This document shows positions 23,532 through 33,700 of a DNA stretch of 42,296 bases, one piece after another. Below the pieces are notes generated by a model that was not told where the DNA came from, did not search any database, and was given only the letters and a program-made list of their open reading frames with translations. Both the position numbers and the translations under genes were made by a program. Source of the stretch: RGIG4074 sp964459165 (GTDB lineage Bacteria; Bacillota; Clostridia; Christensenellales; Borkfalkiaceae); assembly GCA_964459165.1 (NCBI GenBank), contig CAYWKM010000005.1:1-42296 (forward strand), given 5' to 3'. The first letter of the stretch is position 1. Every line of letters begins with the position of its first letter.

Positions 23532-24254
23532 ATGGAAAACATCTTAAAGGCAGAGCAGCTCTATGAAGGCAAGGCAAAAAAAGTATTTGCCACCACGGAT
23601 CCTCGCTATTGCATCGTGTCGTATAAGGACGACGCGACCGCTTTGAACGGGAAGAAAAAAGGGACGATCGTCGGCAAGGGAGTCGTAAACAACAGGATGT
23701 CCAATTTCCTGATGGAAAAACTCGAAGCCGAGGCGGGCATTCCCACTCATTACGTCGAAGAAATTTCCGAGCGGGAAACGATCGTGAGAAAGGTTCGCAT
23801 CGTTCCCCTCGAGGTCATCGTAAGAAACACGGCGGCGGGCTCCTTTACGAAGCGTTTCGGCGTGCCCGAAGGAACTGTTTTAAAGCAGCCCACGCTCGAA
23901 TATTGCTATAAATGCGACGAGCTCGACGATCCCATGATCAACGATTCTCAGCTTCTCGCCTTGGGATATTGCACGAGAGAGGATCTCGACACGATCGCCG
24001 ATTACGCGTTCAGAGTAAACGCCTACCTCAAAGCCTACTTTAAGCAGATCAACGTGGATCTCATCGACTTTAAGATCGAATTCGGCAAGACGGAGGAGGG
24101 AAAAATCCTTCTCGCGGATGAAATTTCTCCCGATACCTGCCGTTTCTGGGATGCGACTACGCATGAAAAGTTGGATAAAGACCGCTTCCGCCGCGACATG
24201 GGCGGCGTAGAAGACGCATATCGGGAAATGATGAAGAGAGTGCTCGGCGAATAA
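23532..24254 (+). CDS. purC: SAICAR synthetase
   Basis: A 240-aa enzyme that joins CAIR and aspartate using ATP. The standard signature YEGKAKKVF (about 11-19), IVRNTAAGSF (about 96-105) and LADEISPDTCRFWD (about 196-209) are present, and the length is the bacterial norm. I start it at ATG 23532 because GGAGG lies at 23516-23520; an in-frame TTG at 23460 would fall in the terminator and add an unrelated hydrophobic stretch. It is separated from purE by 90 bases with a terminator, and from purF by three bases. Confidence 0.98.
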   Translation: MENILKAEQLYEGKAKKVFATTDPRYCIVSYKDDATALNGKKKGTIVGKGVVNNRMSNFLMEKLEAEAGIPTHYVEEISERETIVRKVRIVPLEVIVRNTAAGSFTKRFGVPEGTVLKQPTLEYCYKCDELDDPMINDSQLLALGYCTREDLDTIADYAFRVNAYLKAYFKQINVDLIDFKIEFGKTEEGKILLADEISPDTCRFWDATTHEKLDKDRFRRDMGGVEDAYREMMKRVLGE

Positions 24255-24257
24255 CGA

Positions 24258-25712
24258 ATGATGTTTGAAATGCGGGAAGATAAAATACACGAAGAATGCG
24301 GAGTGTTCGGCGTTTATTCCGGAGAAAACTGCGACGTCGCTTCCACGGTTTATTACGGATTGTTCGCCCTTCAACACAGAGGACAGGAGAGTTGCGGCAT
24401 CGTCGTGGACGACGACGGATTGTTTCAATCGTATAAGGATTTGGGTATCGTAAACGACGTGTTTACGCCCGAACGGCTCTCTTCTCTCGGCGAGGGCAAC
24501 ATCGCCATCGGGCACGTACGCTATGGGACGACGGGCGTTACCGACCGCGCGAACGCGCAGCCGATCGTCGTCAATCATATTAAAGGCAGAATGGCTCTCG
24601 CGCACAACGGCAATCTCGTCAATTCCTTGGAGCTTCGCATGGATTTGGAGCTTCAAGGCTCCATCTTTCATACGACGAGCGATACGGAAGTCATCTCTTA
24701 CATGATCACCAAGGAGAGACTTTCCACCCATTCCATCGAGGACGCGGTGAATGCGGCGATGTATAAGCTCAAGGGCGCGTACTCCCTCGTCGTCATGTCT
24801 CCGAAAAAGCTGATCGCGGCGCGCGACGAGCACGGATTCCGCCCCCTCTGTTACGGCGTGACGGAAGACGGACGTTATATCGTAGCCAGCGAGAGCTGCG
24901 CGCTCGACACCGTGGGCGCAAAGCTGATCCGCGACCTCGAACCGGGAGAAATTCTCGTGTTCAGCAAGACGGGCGTAAAGAGCATTCGGGATCATTGCGG
25001 CAAATGTAAGCCGTCCATGTGCATTTTTGAATATATCTACTTCGCCCGTCCGGACTCCGTCGTCGACGGTTGTACCGTACATACGGCGAGGTTGAGAGCC
25101 GGAATGTTCCTCGCGGAGGAGCATCCGGTGGAAGCGGACGTCGTCATCGGCTGTCCCGATTCGGGACTCGACGCCGCGCTCGGCTATGCGAGGGCGTCCG
25201 GAATTCCTTACGGAATCGGACTCATCAAAAATAAATATATCGGCAGAACGTTCATCTCCCCCGGGCAGGGGTCGAGAGAGAACAAGGTAAAAATAAAGCT
25301 GAATCCCGTCAAGGACGTCGTGAGCGGGAAAAGAGTCGTTCTCGTGGACGATTCCATCGTACGAGGGACTACCTCTCAGCGCATTGTAAAGCTCCTGAGG
25401 GACGCGGGCGCGAAGGAGGTGCATATGCGCGTCTCTTCGCCTCCCTTCCTGAATCCTTGCTATTACGGAACGGATATCGATTCGAGGGAACACCTGATTG
25501 CGTGCAGTCACACGGTGGAAGAGACGGCTAAAATCATCGGGGCGGACACGCTCGGATATCTCAACGTAAAACACGTGGAGCGGCTCGCCGAAGGGAGCAG
25601 CTGCAAGGGATTCTGCGCGGCTTGCTTTAACGGGGAATATCCTACGGGGATTCCCTTGACGACGAGCAAGAGCAGATTCGAGAAAAAATTAAGCGAAAGG
25701 GACGATAATTAA
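24258..25712 (+). CDS. purF: Amidophosphoribosyltransferase
   Basis: The 484-aa PurF makes phosphoribosylamine from PRPP and glutamine, the committed step. After a 13-residue propeptide the catalytic Cys14 (EECGVFGV) becomes N-terminal by self-cleavage, as known for the Bacillus-type enzyme. The glutaminase domain (14-240) contains LQHRGQESCGI and LAHNGNLVN; the phosphoribosyltransferase domain (about 260-460) holds the PRPP loop VVLVDDSIVRGTTS. Cysteines in HCGKCKPSMC and near the C terminus in SSCKGFCAACFNG fit the [4Fe-4S] cluster that makes such enzymes oxygen-sensitive, in line with an anaerobe. No clear ribosome site precedes ATG 24258; two further Met codons (24261, 24270) are in frame. 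It is three bases after purC and one base before purM. Confidence 0.97.
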   Translation: MMFEMREDKIHEECGVFGVYSGENCDVASTVYYGLFALQHRGQESCGIVVDDDGLFQSYKDLGIVNDVFTPERLSSLGEGNIAIGHVRYGTTGVTDRANAQPIVVNHIKGRMALAHNGNLVNSLELRMDLELQGSIFHTTSDTEVISYMITKERLSTHSIEDAVNAAMYKLKGAYSLVVMSPKKLIAARDEHGFRPLCYGVTEDGRYIVASESCALDTVGAKLIRDLEPGEILVFSKTGVKSIRDHCGKCKPSMCIFEYIYFARPDSVVDGCTVHTARLRAGMFLAEEHPVEADVVIGCPDSGLDAALGYARASGIPYGIGLIKNKYIGRTFISPGQGSRENKVKIKLNPVKDVVSGKRVVLVDDSIVRGTTSQRIVKLLRDAGAKEVHMRVSSPPFLNPCYYGTDIDSREHLIACSHTVEETAKIIGADTLGYLNVKHVERLAEGSSCKGFCAACFNGEYPTGIPLTTSKSRFEKKLSERDDN

Positions 25713-25713
25713 A

Positions 25714-26760
25714 ATGTCGAAAGAAAAAAGTTTCAGCGAAAGCTATAAGGACGCAGGCGTGGATATCACCGCGGGCTATCGGGCGGTCGATCTGATGAAA
25801 CGGCACATCGCAAGGACGATGACGAGCGGGGTGGCTTCGGACGTCGGCGGCTTCGGCGGTCTGTTCGAGCTTGATCTGACGGGGCTTTCCCGTCCGACGC
25901 TCGTGAGCGGAACGGACGGCGTGGGAACAAAGCTTAAAATCGCCTTTCTTTTAGATAAGCACGACACCGTCGGAATCGATTGCGTCGCCATGTGCGTCAA
26001 CGACGTGATCTGTTGCGGCGCGAAGCCCCTGTTCTTTTTGGACTATATCGCCTGCGGCAAGAATATTCCCGAGCGGATCGCCGACATTGTAAAAGGGGTG
26101 GCGGAGGGTTGCGTTCAGGCTTCTTCCGCGCTCATCGGCGGCGAAACGGCGGAAATGCCGGGATTCTATCCCGAGGACGAATACGATCTCGCGGGATTTT
26201 CCGTGGGCGTAGTGGATCGGAGCAAGATTCTCGACAATTCTACGATGAAGGAGGGAGACGTTATCGTCGCCCTTCCTTCCAGCGGCGTTCATTCCAACGG
26301 ATTCTCTTTGGTGAGGAAGGTCTTTGACGTGGAAAAGAGGGATATAAAAATCCCCTGCGCGGAGCTCGGCGGCAGAAGCGTCGGCGAAACCCTGCTTACG
26401 CCTACGAAAATTTACGTAAAGCCCATGCTCGCGCTCTATGAGGCGGTTACGGTAAAGGGCGTTTCGCATATCACCGGCGGAGGATTTTACGAAAATATTC
26501 CCAGAAGCTTTAAAAAGGGCTTTTCGGCGAAGGTGGAAAAGGCGGCGGTAAAGACGCCTCCTATTTTCGACGTCATTCAAAGGACGGGAAACATTCCCGA
26601 AAGAGATATGTTCAACACGTTCAATATGGGCGTAGGAATGGTGGCCGTCGTAGGCAAAGAGGACGCGGATCAAGCGCTCGCCGTTTTGCGGAAAAACGGC
26701 GCGGACGCTTACGTCGTGGGCGAAGTCGTCGAGAGCGACGCGGGAGTTATCTTATCGTGA
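25714..26760 (+). CDS. purM: AIR synthetase
   Basis: The 348-aa PurM closes the imidazole ring of AIR from FGAM with ATP. It shows the family's GTDGVGTKLKIA (about 69-80), CVNDVICCGAKPLFFLDYIA (about 92-111), GGETAEMPGFY (about 142-152) and ITGGGFYENIPR motifs. The size is standard for a monofunctional enzyme. The ATG lies one base after the purF stop, behind a weak AAAGGGA, so translation is likely coupled to purF. purN follows after ten bases. Confidence 0.98.
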   Translation: MSKEKSFSESYKDAGVDITAGYRAVDLMKRHIARTMTSGVASDVGGFGGLFELDLTGLSRPTLVSGTDGVGTKLKIAFLLDKHDTVGIDCVAMCVNDVICCGAKPLFFLDYIACGKNIPERIADIVKGVAEGCVQASSALIGGETAEMPGFYPEDEYDLAGFSVGVVDRSKILDNSTMKEGDVIVALPSSGVHSNGFSLVRKVFDVEKRDIKIPCAELGGRSVGETLLTPTKIYVKPMLALYEAVTVKGVSHITGGGFYENIPRSFKKGFSAKVEKAAVKTPPIFDVIQRTGNIPERDMFNTFNMGVGMVAVVGKEDADQALAVLRKNGADAYVVGEVVESDAGVILS

Positions 26761-26770
26761 CGGTAAAAAT

Positions 26771-27397
26771 ATGACGGATCAAACGGATAAAATAAAAATC
26801 GCCGTACTCGTTTCGGGCGGCGGAACCAATTTGCAGGCTATCATCGACGCGGAAAGAAGCGGCGGAATCAAGAGCGGAGAGGTCGTTTTGGTCGTCTCCG
26901 ACAATCCGAACGCATACGCGCTCACGCGGGCGGCGGACGCGGGGATCAAGACGGCGGTCGTCGATAAAAAGGCGATCGGAGATCGGCAGGCGTTCGAGGA
27001 AAAGCTCATAGAGCTTTTAGAGGAAAACGGCGTCGAGCTGATCGTCCTCGCCGGATTCCTGCGCATTTTATCGGAGAGCTTTACGTCGCGTTATCCCGAA
27101 CGGATTCTCAACGTCCATCCGGCGTTGATTCCCTCCTTTTGCGGAAAGGGATATTACGGGCTTCGCGTGCACGAGGCGGCTCTCGCTTACGGCGTAAAGG
27201 TGACGGGAGCGACCGTTCACTACGTCAACGAGGTTCCGGACGGCGGAAGGATCATCATGCAGAAAGCGGTCGAGGTGGAGGAGGGCGATACGCCTGAAAT
27301 TCTCCAACAGCGAGTCATGCGGCAGGCGGAATGGGTCATTCTTCCCGCTTCGTGCGAAAAGGTGGCAAAAAAATTAATGGATAAGAAAGGAGGATAA
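26771..27397 (+). CDS. purN: Phosphoribosylglycinamide formyltransferase
   Basis: The 208-aa PurN transfers a formyl group from 10-formyltetrahydrofolate to GAR. The motifs KIAVLVSGGGTNLQAIID (9-26), ILNVHPALIPSF with the catalytic Asn and His, and GATVHYVNEVPDGG with the following Asp are present. Length is standard; the first eight residues are a short extension. It lies ten bases after purM. The ribosome site AAAGGAGG of the next gene sits within its last codons, four bases before the next ATG, so they are tightly linked. Confidence 0.97.
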   Translation: MTDQTDKIKIAVLVSGGGTNLQAIIDAERSGGIKSGEVVLVVSDNPNAYALTRAADAGIKTAVVDKKAIGDRQAFEEKLIELLEENGVELIVLAGFLRILSESFTSRYPERILNVHPALIPSFCGKGYYGLRVHEAALAYGVKVTGATVHYVNEVPDGGRIIMQKAVEVEEGDTPEILQQRVMRQAEWVILPASCEKVAKKLMDKKGG

Positions 27398-27401
27398 CAT
27401 T

Positions 27402-28121
27402 ATGGATATTTACGCAGTTCAGGACATCGGAAGGCTCGTCGTCTTCAATTCTTACGTCGGCAGGGGAATTGTCGTCGGAAAGAGCCGAGACGGAAGAAAA
27501 GCGGTCGTCGCCTATTTCATCATGGGGAGAAGCGAAAACAGCCGCAACCGCGTCTTTAAAGAAGAGGGGGATAAAATCGTCGCCGCTCCCTTCGACGAGA
27601 GCAAGGTGGAAGATCCCTCGCTGATCCTTTACAACGCGGTCAGGAGCTATGAAAATAAGCTCATCGTTACCAACGGCGATCAGACGGATACGATTTACGA
27701 CGGCTTGTCGGCGGGCAAGGATTTTTCCGAGAGCCTGAAAACGAGATGCTTCGAGCCGGACGCGCCCCATTTTACCCCCCGTATCAGCGGAATGCTTACC
27801 TTCGAAAAGGGGGATTTTTCCTATCAGCTGAGCATCTTGAAGAGCGCGGACGAGAGGGGGAGCGCGTGCAACCGTTATACGTTCGATTACGTCGCTTTAA
27901 ACGGCGTGGGGCATTTCATCCATACGTATATGTGCGACGACAACCCGCTTCCGTCCTATCGCGGCGAGCCCGAAAGAGTGGAAATTTTAGACGATATCGA
28001 CGAATTTACCGCCCTCATTTGGAATAATTTGAACGCGGACAACAAGATTTCCCTCTATGTCAGGTATACCGATCTCGAAACGGGAAACGTCGAAAGTCGA
28101 ATCGTCAATAAAAACAATTGA
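27402..28121 (+). CDS. purO: IMP cyclohydrolase, archaeal-type PurO
   Basis: A 239-aa protein matching the PurO-type IMP cyclohydrolase family (IMP_cyclohyd). It would close the ring of FAICAR to IMP, the last step of the pathway. The N-terminal stretch GRLVVFNSYVGRGIVVGKS and the run VVAYFIMGRSENSRNR (about 40-55) are typical, as is NRVFKEEGD. It shares no sequence with the N-terminal half of PurH, which does this job in most bacteria. Two features support the assignment: it lies between purN and the stand-alone AICAR transformylase, and no other cyclohydrolase is in the operon. AAAGGAGG (about 27386-27393) precedes ATG. PurO is best known in archaea and also occurs in some Clostridia. Confidence 0.9.
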   Translation: MDIYAVQDIGRLVVFNSYVGRGIVVGKSRDGRKAVVAYFIMGRSENSRNRVFKEEGDKIVAAPFDESKVEDPSLILYNAVRSYENKLIVTNGDQTDTIYDGLSAGKDFSESLKTRCFEPDAPHFTPRISGMLTFEKGDFSYQLSILKSADERGSACNRYTFDYVALNGVGHFIHTYMCDDNPLPSYRGEPERVEILDDIDEFTALIWNNLNADNKISLYVRYTDLETGNVESRIVNKNN

Positions 28122-28133
28122 GGAGAACGCGCA

Positions 28134-29318
28134 ATGAAAGAATTTCAATTAAAATACGGCTGTAACCCCAATCAGAAACCGGCGAGGATTTTTATGGAGG
28201 ATGACGGCGATCTTCCCGTCGAGATTCTGAACGGCCGTCCCGGCTACATCAATTTCTTAGACGCCTTCAACAGCTGGCAGCTCGTAAAGGAATTAAAGGA
28301 AGCGCTTCATCTTCCCTCGGCCGCCTCTTTCAAGCACGTGAGTCCCACTTCCGCCGCAGTCGGCATTCCCTTGCCCGAAAAGCTGAAAAGGGCGTGCTAT
28401 GCGGATGATATCGAGGGGCTCGACGATTCCCCCTTGGCATGCGCGTACGCGAGGGCGAGAGGGACGGACAGAATGTCCTCTTTCGGCGATTGGATCGCTC
28501 TCTCCGATCGATGCGACGTTACTACCGCAAGGCTGATTAAACGCGAAGTCTCCGACGGCATTATCGCGCCCGATTACGACCCCGAGGCGTTGGAAATTTT
28601 AAAGCAGAAAAAGAAAGGGGCTTACAATATCGTAAAAATCGATCCCGCTTACCTACCCGCTCCCGTGGAGCGTAAGCAGGTGTTCGGCGTGACGTTCGAA
28701 CAGGGCAGAAACGATTTCGTTCCCCAAAGGAGTATGCTCCGCCATTTCGTCACCGTAAACAAGGAGCTTCCTCCCGAAGCCGAAAGAGATCTGACCGTCG
28801 CGCTCATCACCTTGAAATATACGCAGTCCAACTCCGTGTGCTATGCGGTGGACGGACAGGCGATCGGCGTGGGCGCGGGACAGCAGTCGCGCATCCATTG
28901 CACCCGCCTCGCCGGACAGAAAGCGGATCATTGGCATTTGAGACAGACGGATAAGGTTTTGTCTCTTCCCTTCCTCCCCGCGTTGAGCAGACCGGACAGG
29001 GATAACGCCGTCGACGTATACCTCGGCGACAGCGACGAGGACGTTCTTGCGGACGGCAATTGGCAAAAATATTTCACCGAACGCCCCGCGCCCTTCACCA
29101 AAGAGGAGAAGAGAGCGTATTTAGCTTCCTTAAAGGGCGTATCCTTGGGCAGCGACGCGTTCTTTCCCTTCGACGATAACATCGAAAGGGCGAGACGCAG
29201 CGGCGTAAGCTACATCGCTCAGCCCGGCGGCAGCAAGCGCGACGATCTCGTCATCGCCAAATGCGACGAATACGGCATCGTCATGACGTTTACCGGCTTG
29301 CGGTTGTTCCATCACTGA
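28134..29318 (+). CDS. purH: AICAR formyltransferase (stand-alone PurH domain)
   Basis: The 394-aa protein corresponds only to the formyltransferase part of PurH and adds a formyl group to AICAR. It starts with LKYGCNPNQKPA and has the catalytic pair Lys67-His68 in FKHVSPTSAA (KHVNPCG in the fused enzyme). Further family features are LKYTQSNSVCYAV, IGVGAGQQSRIHC and the C-terminal VIAKCDEYGIVMTFTGLRLFHH ending, of which only the last 15 residues are quoted with certainty as HxLR-like in fused PurH. The N-terminal cyclohydrolase domain of the fused enzyme, about 200 aa, is absent and is replaced by the upstream purO. ATG 28134 lies 12 bases after purO behind GAGGAG. The usual symbol is used although the protein is not bifunctional. 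Confidence 0.92.
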   Translation: MKEFQLKYGCNPNQKPARIFMEDDGDLPVEILNGRPGYINFLDAFNSWQLVKELKEALHLPSAASFKHVSPTSAAVGIPLPEKLKRACYADDIEGLDDSPLACAYARARGTDRMSSFGDWIALSDRCDVTTARLIKREVSDGIIAPDYDPEALEILKQKKKGAYNIVKIDPAYLPAPVERKQVFGVTFEQGRNDFVPQRSMLRHFVTVNKELPPEAERDLTVALITLKYTQSNSVCYAVDGQAIGVGAGQQSRIHCTRLAGQKADHWHLRQTDKVLSLPFLPALSRPDRDNAVDVYLGDSDEDVLADGNWQKYFTERPAPFTKEEKRAYLASLKGVSLGSDAFFPFDDNIERARRSGVSYIAQPGGSKRDDLVIAKCDEYGIVMTFTGLRLFHH

Positions 29319-29369
29319 AAGGATTTTGCCGCCCCTGCTTGAAGAAGCGTTGCGGCGCGAGAAAAGAAT

Positions 29370-29389
29370 CGGGAAAATTGATTTTCCCG
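29370..29389 (+). other. Hairpin between purH and purD
   Basis: CGGGAAAA and TTTTCCCG pair perfectly around TTGA (29370-29389). No T tract follows, so it is not a standard terminator; it may affect message processing or stability. Confidence 0.5.
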
Positions 29390-29413
29390 TTGAAAAGACG
29401 GAGAAAAAGAAAA

Positions 29414-30685
29414 ATGAAGGTAATGGTAGTAGGCGGCGGAGGAAGAGAACACGCCATCATTAAAAAAATAAAGGAGAACGAGAGCGTCGAGGAAATTTTC
29501 GCCCTCCCCGGCAACGGCGGTATCGCCGCCGACGCCACCTGTGTGGATATCGGGGCGAAGGATAAGGAAGCCATCGTCAAGTTTGCTCTGGAAAAGGGGG
29601 TGGATTTCGCCGTCGTCGCTCCCGACGATCCCTTGGTTCTCGGCGTGGTGGACGCGCTGCACGCGGTCGGCGTGAAATGCTTCGGTCCCGAAGCGAAGGC
29701 GGCCGTCGTCGAGGGGAGCAAAATCTTCTCGAAAAATCTCATGAAGAAGTACGGCATTCCCACCGCCGATTATAAAACGTTCGAGGATATGTCTTCCGCG
29801 CTCAAATACGTAGAGACGGCTCCCGTACCCGTCGTCGTCAAGGCGGACGGTCTCGCCCTCGGCAAAGGCGTGGTCGTCGCGCAGACGAGAGAGGAAGCGA
29901 AAGAGGCGATCGTCGAAATGATGCAGAACAGGAAATTCGGCGAGAGCGGCGCGAAGATCGTCGTCGAAGAATTTCTGACCGGACCGGAGGTTTCCGTCCT
30001 TTCCTTTACCGACGGAAATACCGTCGTTCCCATGGTCTCTTCCATGGATCACAAGCGCGCGCTCGATAACGACGAGGGATTGAATACGGGCGGCATGGGC
30101 ACGGTCGCACCCAATCCCTATTATACGAAGGATATCGCCGAAGAGTGCATGGAAAAGATCTTCCTCCCGACGATTCGGGCCATGAAACAGGAGGGCAGAA
30201 CCTTTAAAGGCTGCCTGTATTTCGGGCTCATGCTCACGCCGAAGGGTCCCAAGGTCATCGAATATAATTGCCGTTTCGGAGATCCCGAAACGCAGGTCGT
30301 CTTACCTCTTTTAAAGACGGATCTTTTGACGATCATGCAGGCGGTTGAAGAGGAGAGGCTGCAAGAGGTTCCCGTCGAATTTTCAAAGGAATGCGCCTGT
30401 TGCGTCGTCATCGCGTCGAAGGGCTATCCCGTAAGTTATCAGAGCGGGTTTGAAATCAAGCTCCCCAAGGTTTCCTCCCGTCAGGGGATTTACGTCGCCG
30501 GCGCTCGGAGGGAAGGGGGCAAGCTACTCAGCCGCGGCGGGCGCGTTCTCGACGCGGTGGCGGTGGAGGATACCTTGGAAAAGGCAATCGCTTCCGCTTA
30601 CGAACTCGCCGAAAAAGTGGAATTTTCAAACGGCTATATGCGCCGCGATATCGGAAAGAGAGCTCTGAAAGCGTTGGAAGAATAA
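29414..30685 (+). CDS. purD: Phosphoribosylamine-glycine ligase
   Basis: The 423-aa PurD joins glycine to phosphoribosylamine with ATP. It opens with MKVMVVGGGGREHAI, continues with APDDPLVLGVVDAL, and has an ATP-grasp domain with VVKADGLALGKGVVVA (about 139-154), MVSSMDHKRALDNDEGLNTG and EYNCRFGDPETQ with metal-binding Glu/Asn. Length is standard. I start it at ATG 29414, behind GGAG near 29400; an upstream in-frame ATG at 29261 would run through the end of purH and add an unrelated stretch. The 95-base spacing from purH is the widest in the operon apart from purE-purC. Confidence 0.98.
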   Translation: MKVMVVGGGGREHAIIKKIKENESVEEIFALPGNGGIAADATCVDIGAKDKEAIVKFALEKGVDFAVVAPDDPLVLGVVDALHAVGVKCFGPEAKAAVVEGSKIFSKNLMKKYGIPTADYKTFEDMSSALKYVETAPVPVVVKADGLALGKGVVVAQTREEAKEAIVEMMQNRKFGESGAKIVVEEFLTGPEVSVLSFTDGNTVVPMVSSMDHKRALDNDEGLNTGGMGTVAPNPYYTKDIAEECMEKIFLPTIRAMKQEGRTFKGCLYFGLMLTPKGPKVIEYNCRFGDPETQVVLPLLKTDLLTIMQAVEEERLQEVPVEFSKECACCVVIASKGYPVSYQSGFEIKLPKVSSRQGIYVAGARREGGKLLSRGGRVLDAVAVEDTLEKAIASAYELAEKVEFSNGYMRRDIGKRALKALEE

Positions 30686-30700
30686 GGGAAAATCGAAATT

Positions 30701-33700
30701 ATGGTATATAGAATTTACGTGGAAAAGAGGGAGGAACTCGCAAACGAAGCAAGGGCGCTTTTATCCGATCTGCGCGCCTTTCTCGGGATAGAACATCTGA
30801 CGGCTCTGCGAATTTTTAACCGTTACGACGTGGAGAATATCGACGAGGAGCTGTTTGAATCTTGCAAGAGGACCGTATTCAGCGAACCTCAGCTCGATAT
30901 CGTGAGCGAAGAGCTCCCGAAGGACGGGGCGAAGGTGTTTGCCGTAGAATATCTTCCCGGTCAGTTCGATCAGCGCGCGGATTCCGCCGCGCAATGCATT
31001 CAGATCATCTCCCGCAAGGAGAAGCCGTTGGTGCGCACGGCGAAGGTCTATTTGCTCTACGGCGACGTGACGGAAGAGGAAAAAGAAAAAATCGAAAAAT
31101 ACGTCGTCAATCCCGTCGAGGCGAGGCTCGCTTCGCTCGACAGGGTCGAGACGCTGAAAGACGTTTACGATATCCCTACCCAAGTCAAGACGCTCGACGG
31201 GTTTCTCGATCTCGACAAAGACGGACTCGATAAATTTGTAAAAGATTACGCGCTCGCCATGGACGACGACGATATCAAATTTTGTCAGGATTATTTTAAA
31301 ACGGAAAAGCGCGACCCCACGATCACCGAAATCAGAATGATCGATACCTATTGGTCGGATCATTGCCGCCATACGACCTTTTTGACGACGATCGACGGCG
31401 TTCGCTTCGAGGACGAGCTCTTGCAGAGGACGTACGAGGAATACCTCGCCGTCCGTAAGGAAATCGGAAGGACGAAGCCGGTCAATTTAATGGATTTGGC
31501 TACGATCGGCGCAAAATATTTGAAGAAGATCGGCCGTCTCGAAAAGCTCGACGAGTCGGAGGAGATCAACGCCTGCACCGTAAAGATGAAGGTGGACGTA
31601 GACGGCGAGCAGCAGGATTGGCTGCTGTTGTTTAAGAACGAGACGCACAATCATCCCACCGAGATCGAACCCTTCGGCGGCGCGGCGACCTGCATCGGCG
31701 GAGCGATTCGCGATCCGCTGAGCGGCAGAAGCTACGTTTACGGCGCGATGCGCGTAACGGGCGCGGCGAACCCTTTAAGACCCGTTTCCGAAACGTTGAA
31801 AGGGAAGCTTCCCCAAAGGAAGCTCGTTACGACGGCGGCGGCGGGGTACTCTTCCTACGGGAATCAAATCGGACTCGCCACCGGTCAAGTGGACGAAATT
31901 TATCACGACGGCTATGCGGCAAAGCGCATGGAGATCGGCGCGGTCATCGCGGCGACTCCTGCGGAAAACGTTCGCCGCGAGCGTCCGGAGGCGGGCGATA
32001 TCGTCGTTCTGCTCGGCGGCAGAACGGGCAGAGACGGTTGCGGCGGAGCGACCGGTTCTTCCAAATCGCATAACTTGAAATCTCTCGAAACGTGCGGCGC
32101 GGAGGTACAGAAAGGCAACGCGCCCGAAGAGAGAAAGCTGCAAAGGCTTTTCAGAAAGAAAGAGGCTTCCCTCCTGATCAAGCGCTGCAACGATTTCGGA
32201 GCGGGCGGCGTTTCCGTCGCCATCGGCGAACTCGCCGACGGACTCGATATCGATCTCAACGCGGTACCTAAAAAATACGACGGCCTCGACGGGACCGAGC
32301 TCGCGATTTCCGAATCGCAGGAAAGAATGGCGGTCGTCGTCGCGCCCAAAGACGTCGGGAAATTCTTAAAGCTCGCAAACGATGAAAATTTGGAAGCCAC
32401 CGTAGTGGCTAAGGTAAAAGCCGAGCCTCGCCTCACCATGACGTGGAACGGCAAGCCGATCGTAGATCTTTCCAGAGAATTTTTAAACTCGAACGGAGCG
32501 GAAAAGCACGTCACGGTTGCGCCCGCTGCGCCCGAGCCGTTCGAAAAAGAAATCAAGGGGAGCTTCTCCGAAAATTTAAGGTCGCTCGCCGGCGATCTGA
32601 ACGTGTGCTCTAAGCGCGGACTTGCCGAACGCTTCGATTCCACGATCGGCGCGGGAACGGTTCTCATGCCCTTCGGCGGAAAGAATCAGCTCACGCCCAA
32701 TCAGGCGATGGTTCAAAAGGTTTCCGTCGAAAAAGGGCATACCAAGACCTGCTCGCTCATGGCTTGGGGATATAATCCCTTTATCGCGGAAAAGAGTCCC
32801 TATCACGGCGCGTATCTCGCCGTCGTCGAATCGATCACGAAGCTCGTCGTTTCCGGCGCGAAATTCGAGGACGTATACCTTACGTTTCAGGAATATTTTG
32901 AACATCCTGATAAGGATGAAAGGCGTTGGGGCAAGCCGTTGGCGGCTCTTCTCGGCGCGTTCAAGGCGCAGATGAATCTGAAAGTCGGCTCGATCGGCGG
33001 AAAAGATTCCATGAGCGGCACGTTTGAAGATTTAGACGTTCCGCCTACGCTCGTTTCCTTTGCGGTCACGACGGAAAACGTGGACAATATTCTTTCAAAC
33101 GATTTTAAGAGCGCGGGGCACAGCGTCGTCATGATAAAGCCCGCTTACGACAAAGACGGGCTTCCCGATACTTCTTCCCTGCTCGCCGTCTACGAGAGAA
33201 CCTCCGAGCTGATCCGTACGGGGAAAGCCGTCGCGGCTTATACGCCCGTCTACGGAGGGGCGGCGGAAGCCGTCATGAAGATGTGCTTCGGGAACGGCCT
33301 CGGATTCCGTTTCGACGAGGGCGTCGATCTCGACGAGCTTTTCGGCTATCGTTACGGCTCGGTGATTCTCGAAATCGCGGGCGAATGCGACGAGCGCGAC
33401 GTTCTCGGCGTCGTCACCGACGACGGAATGGTTTCTTACGGAAGAGAGGAGGTAGCTTTGAGCGAGCTTCTTCGCATTTATGAGGATAAGCTCGAACCCG
33501 TGTATTCCTGCAACATCGCGCAAGGAAAAGCGGAGATTCCTTCGTTCAGCTATCGGGCGGAAAAGAATTCCGTTCCCGCCGTAAGAAATTCTCGTCCCAC
33601 CGTGCTCATTCCCGTATTTCCCGGCACCAACTGCGAATACGACAGCGCAAAGGTCATGTCGGACGCGGGCGCAAAGCCGGAAATTTTCGTCGTCAATAAT

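Noticed and set aside
23880..25574. 564-codon open frame on the minus strand opposite purC and purF
   Set aside because: It lies antisense to two well-supported genes, has no recognisable domain, and similar long antisense frames occur opposite pheT (9152-10723) and purL (33095-34444). They result from codon bias.
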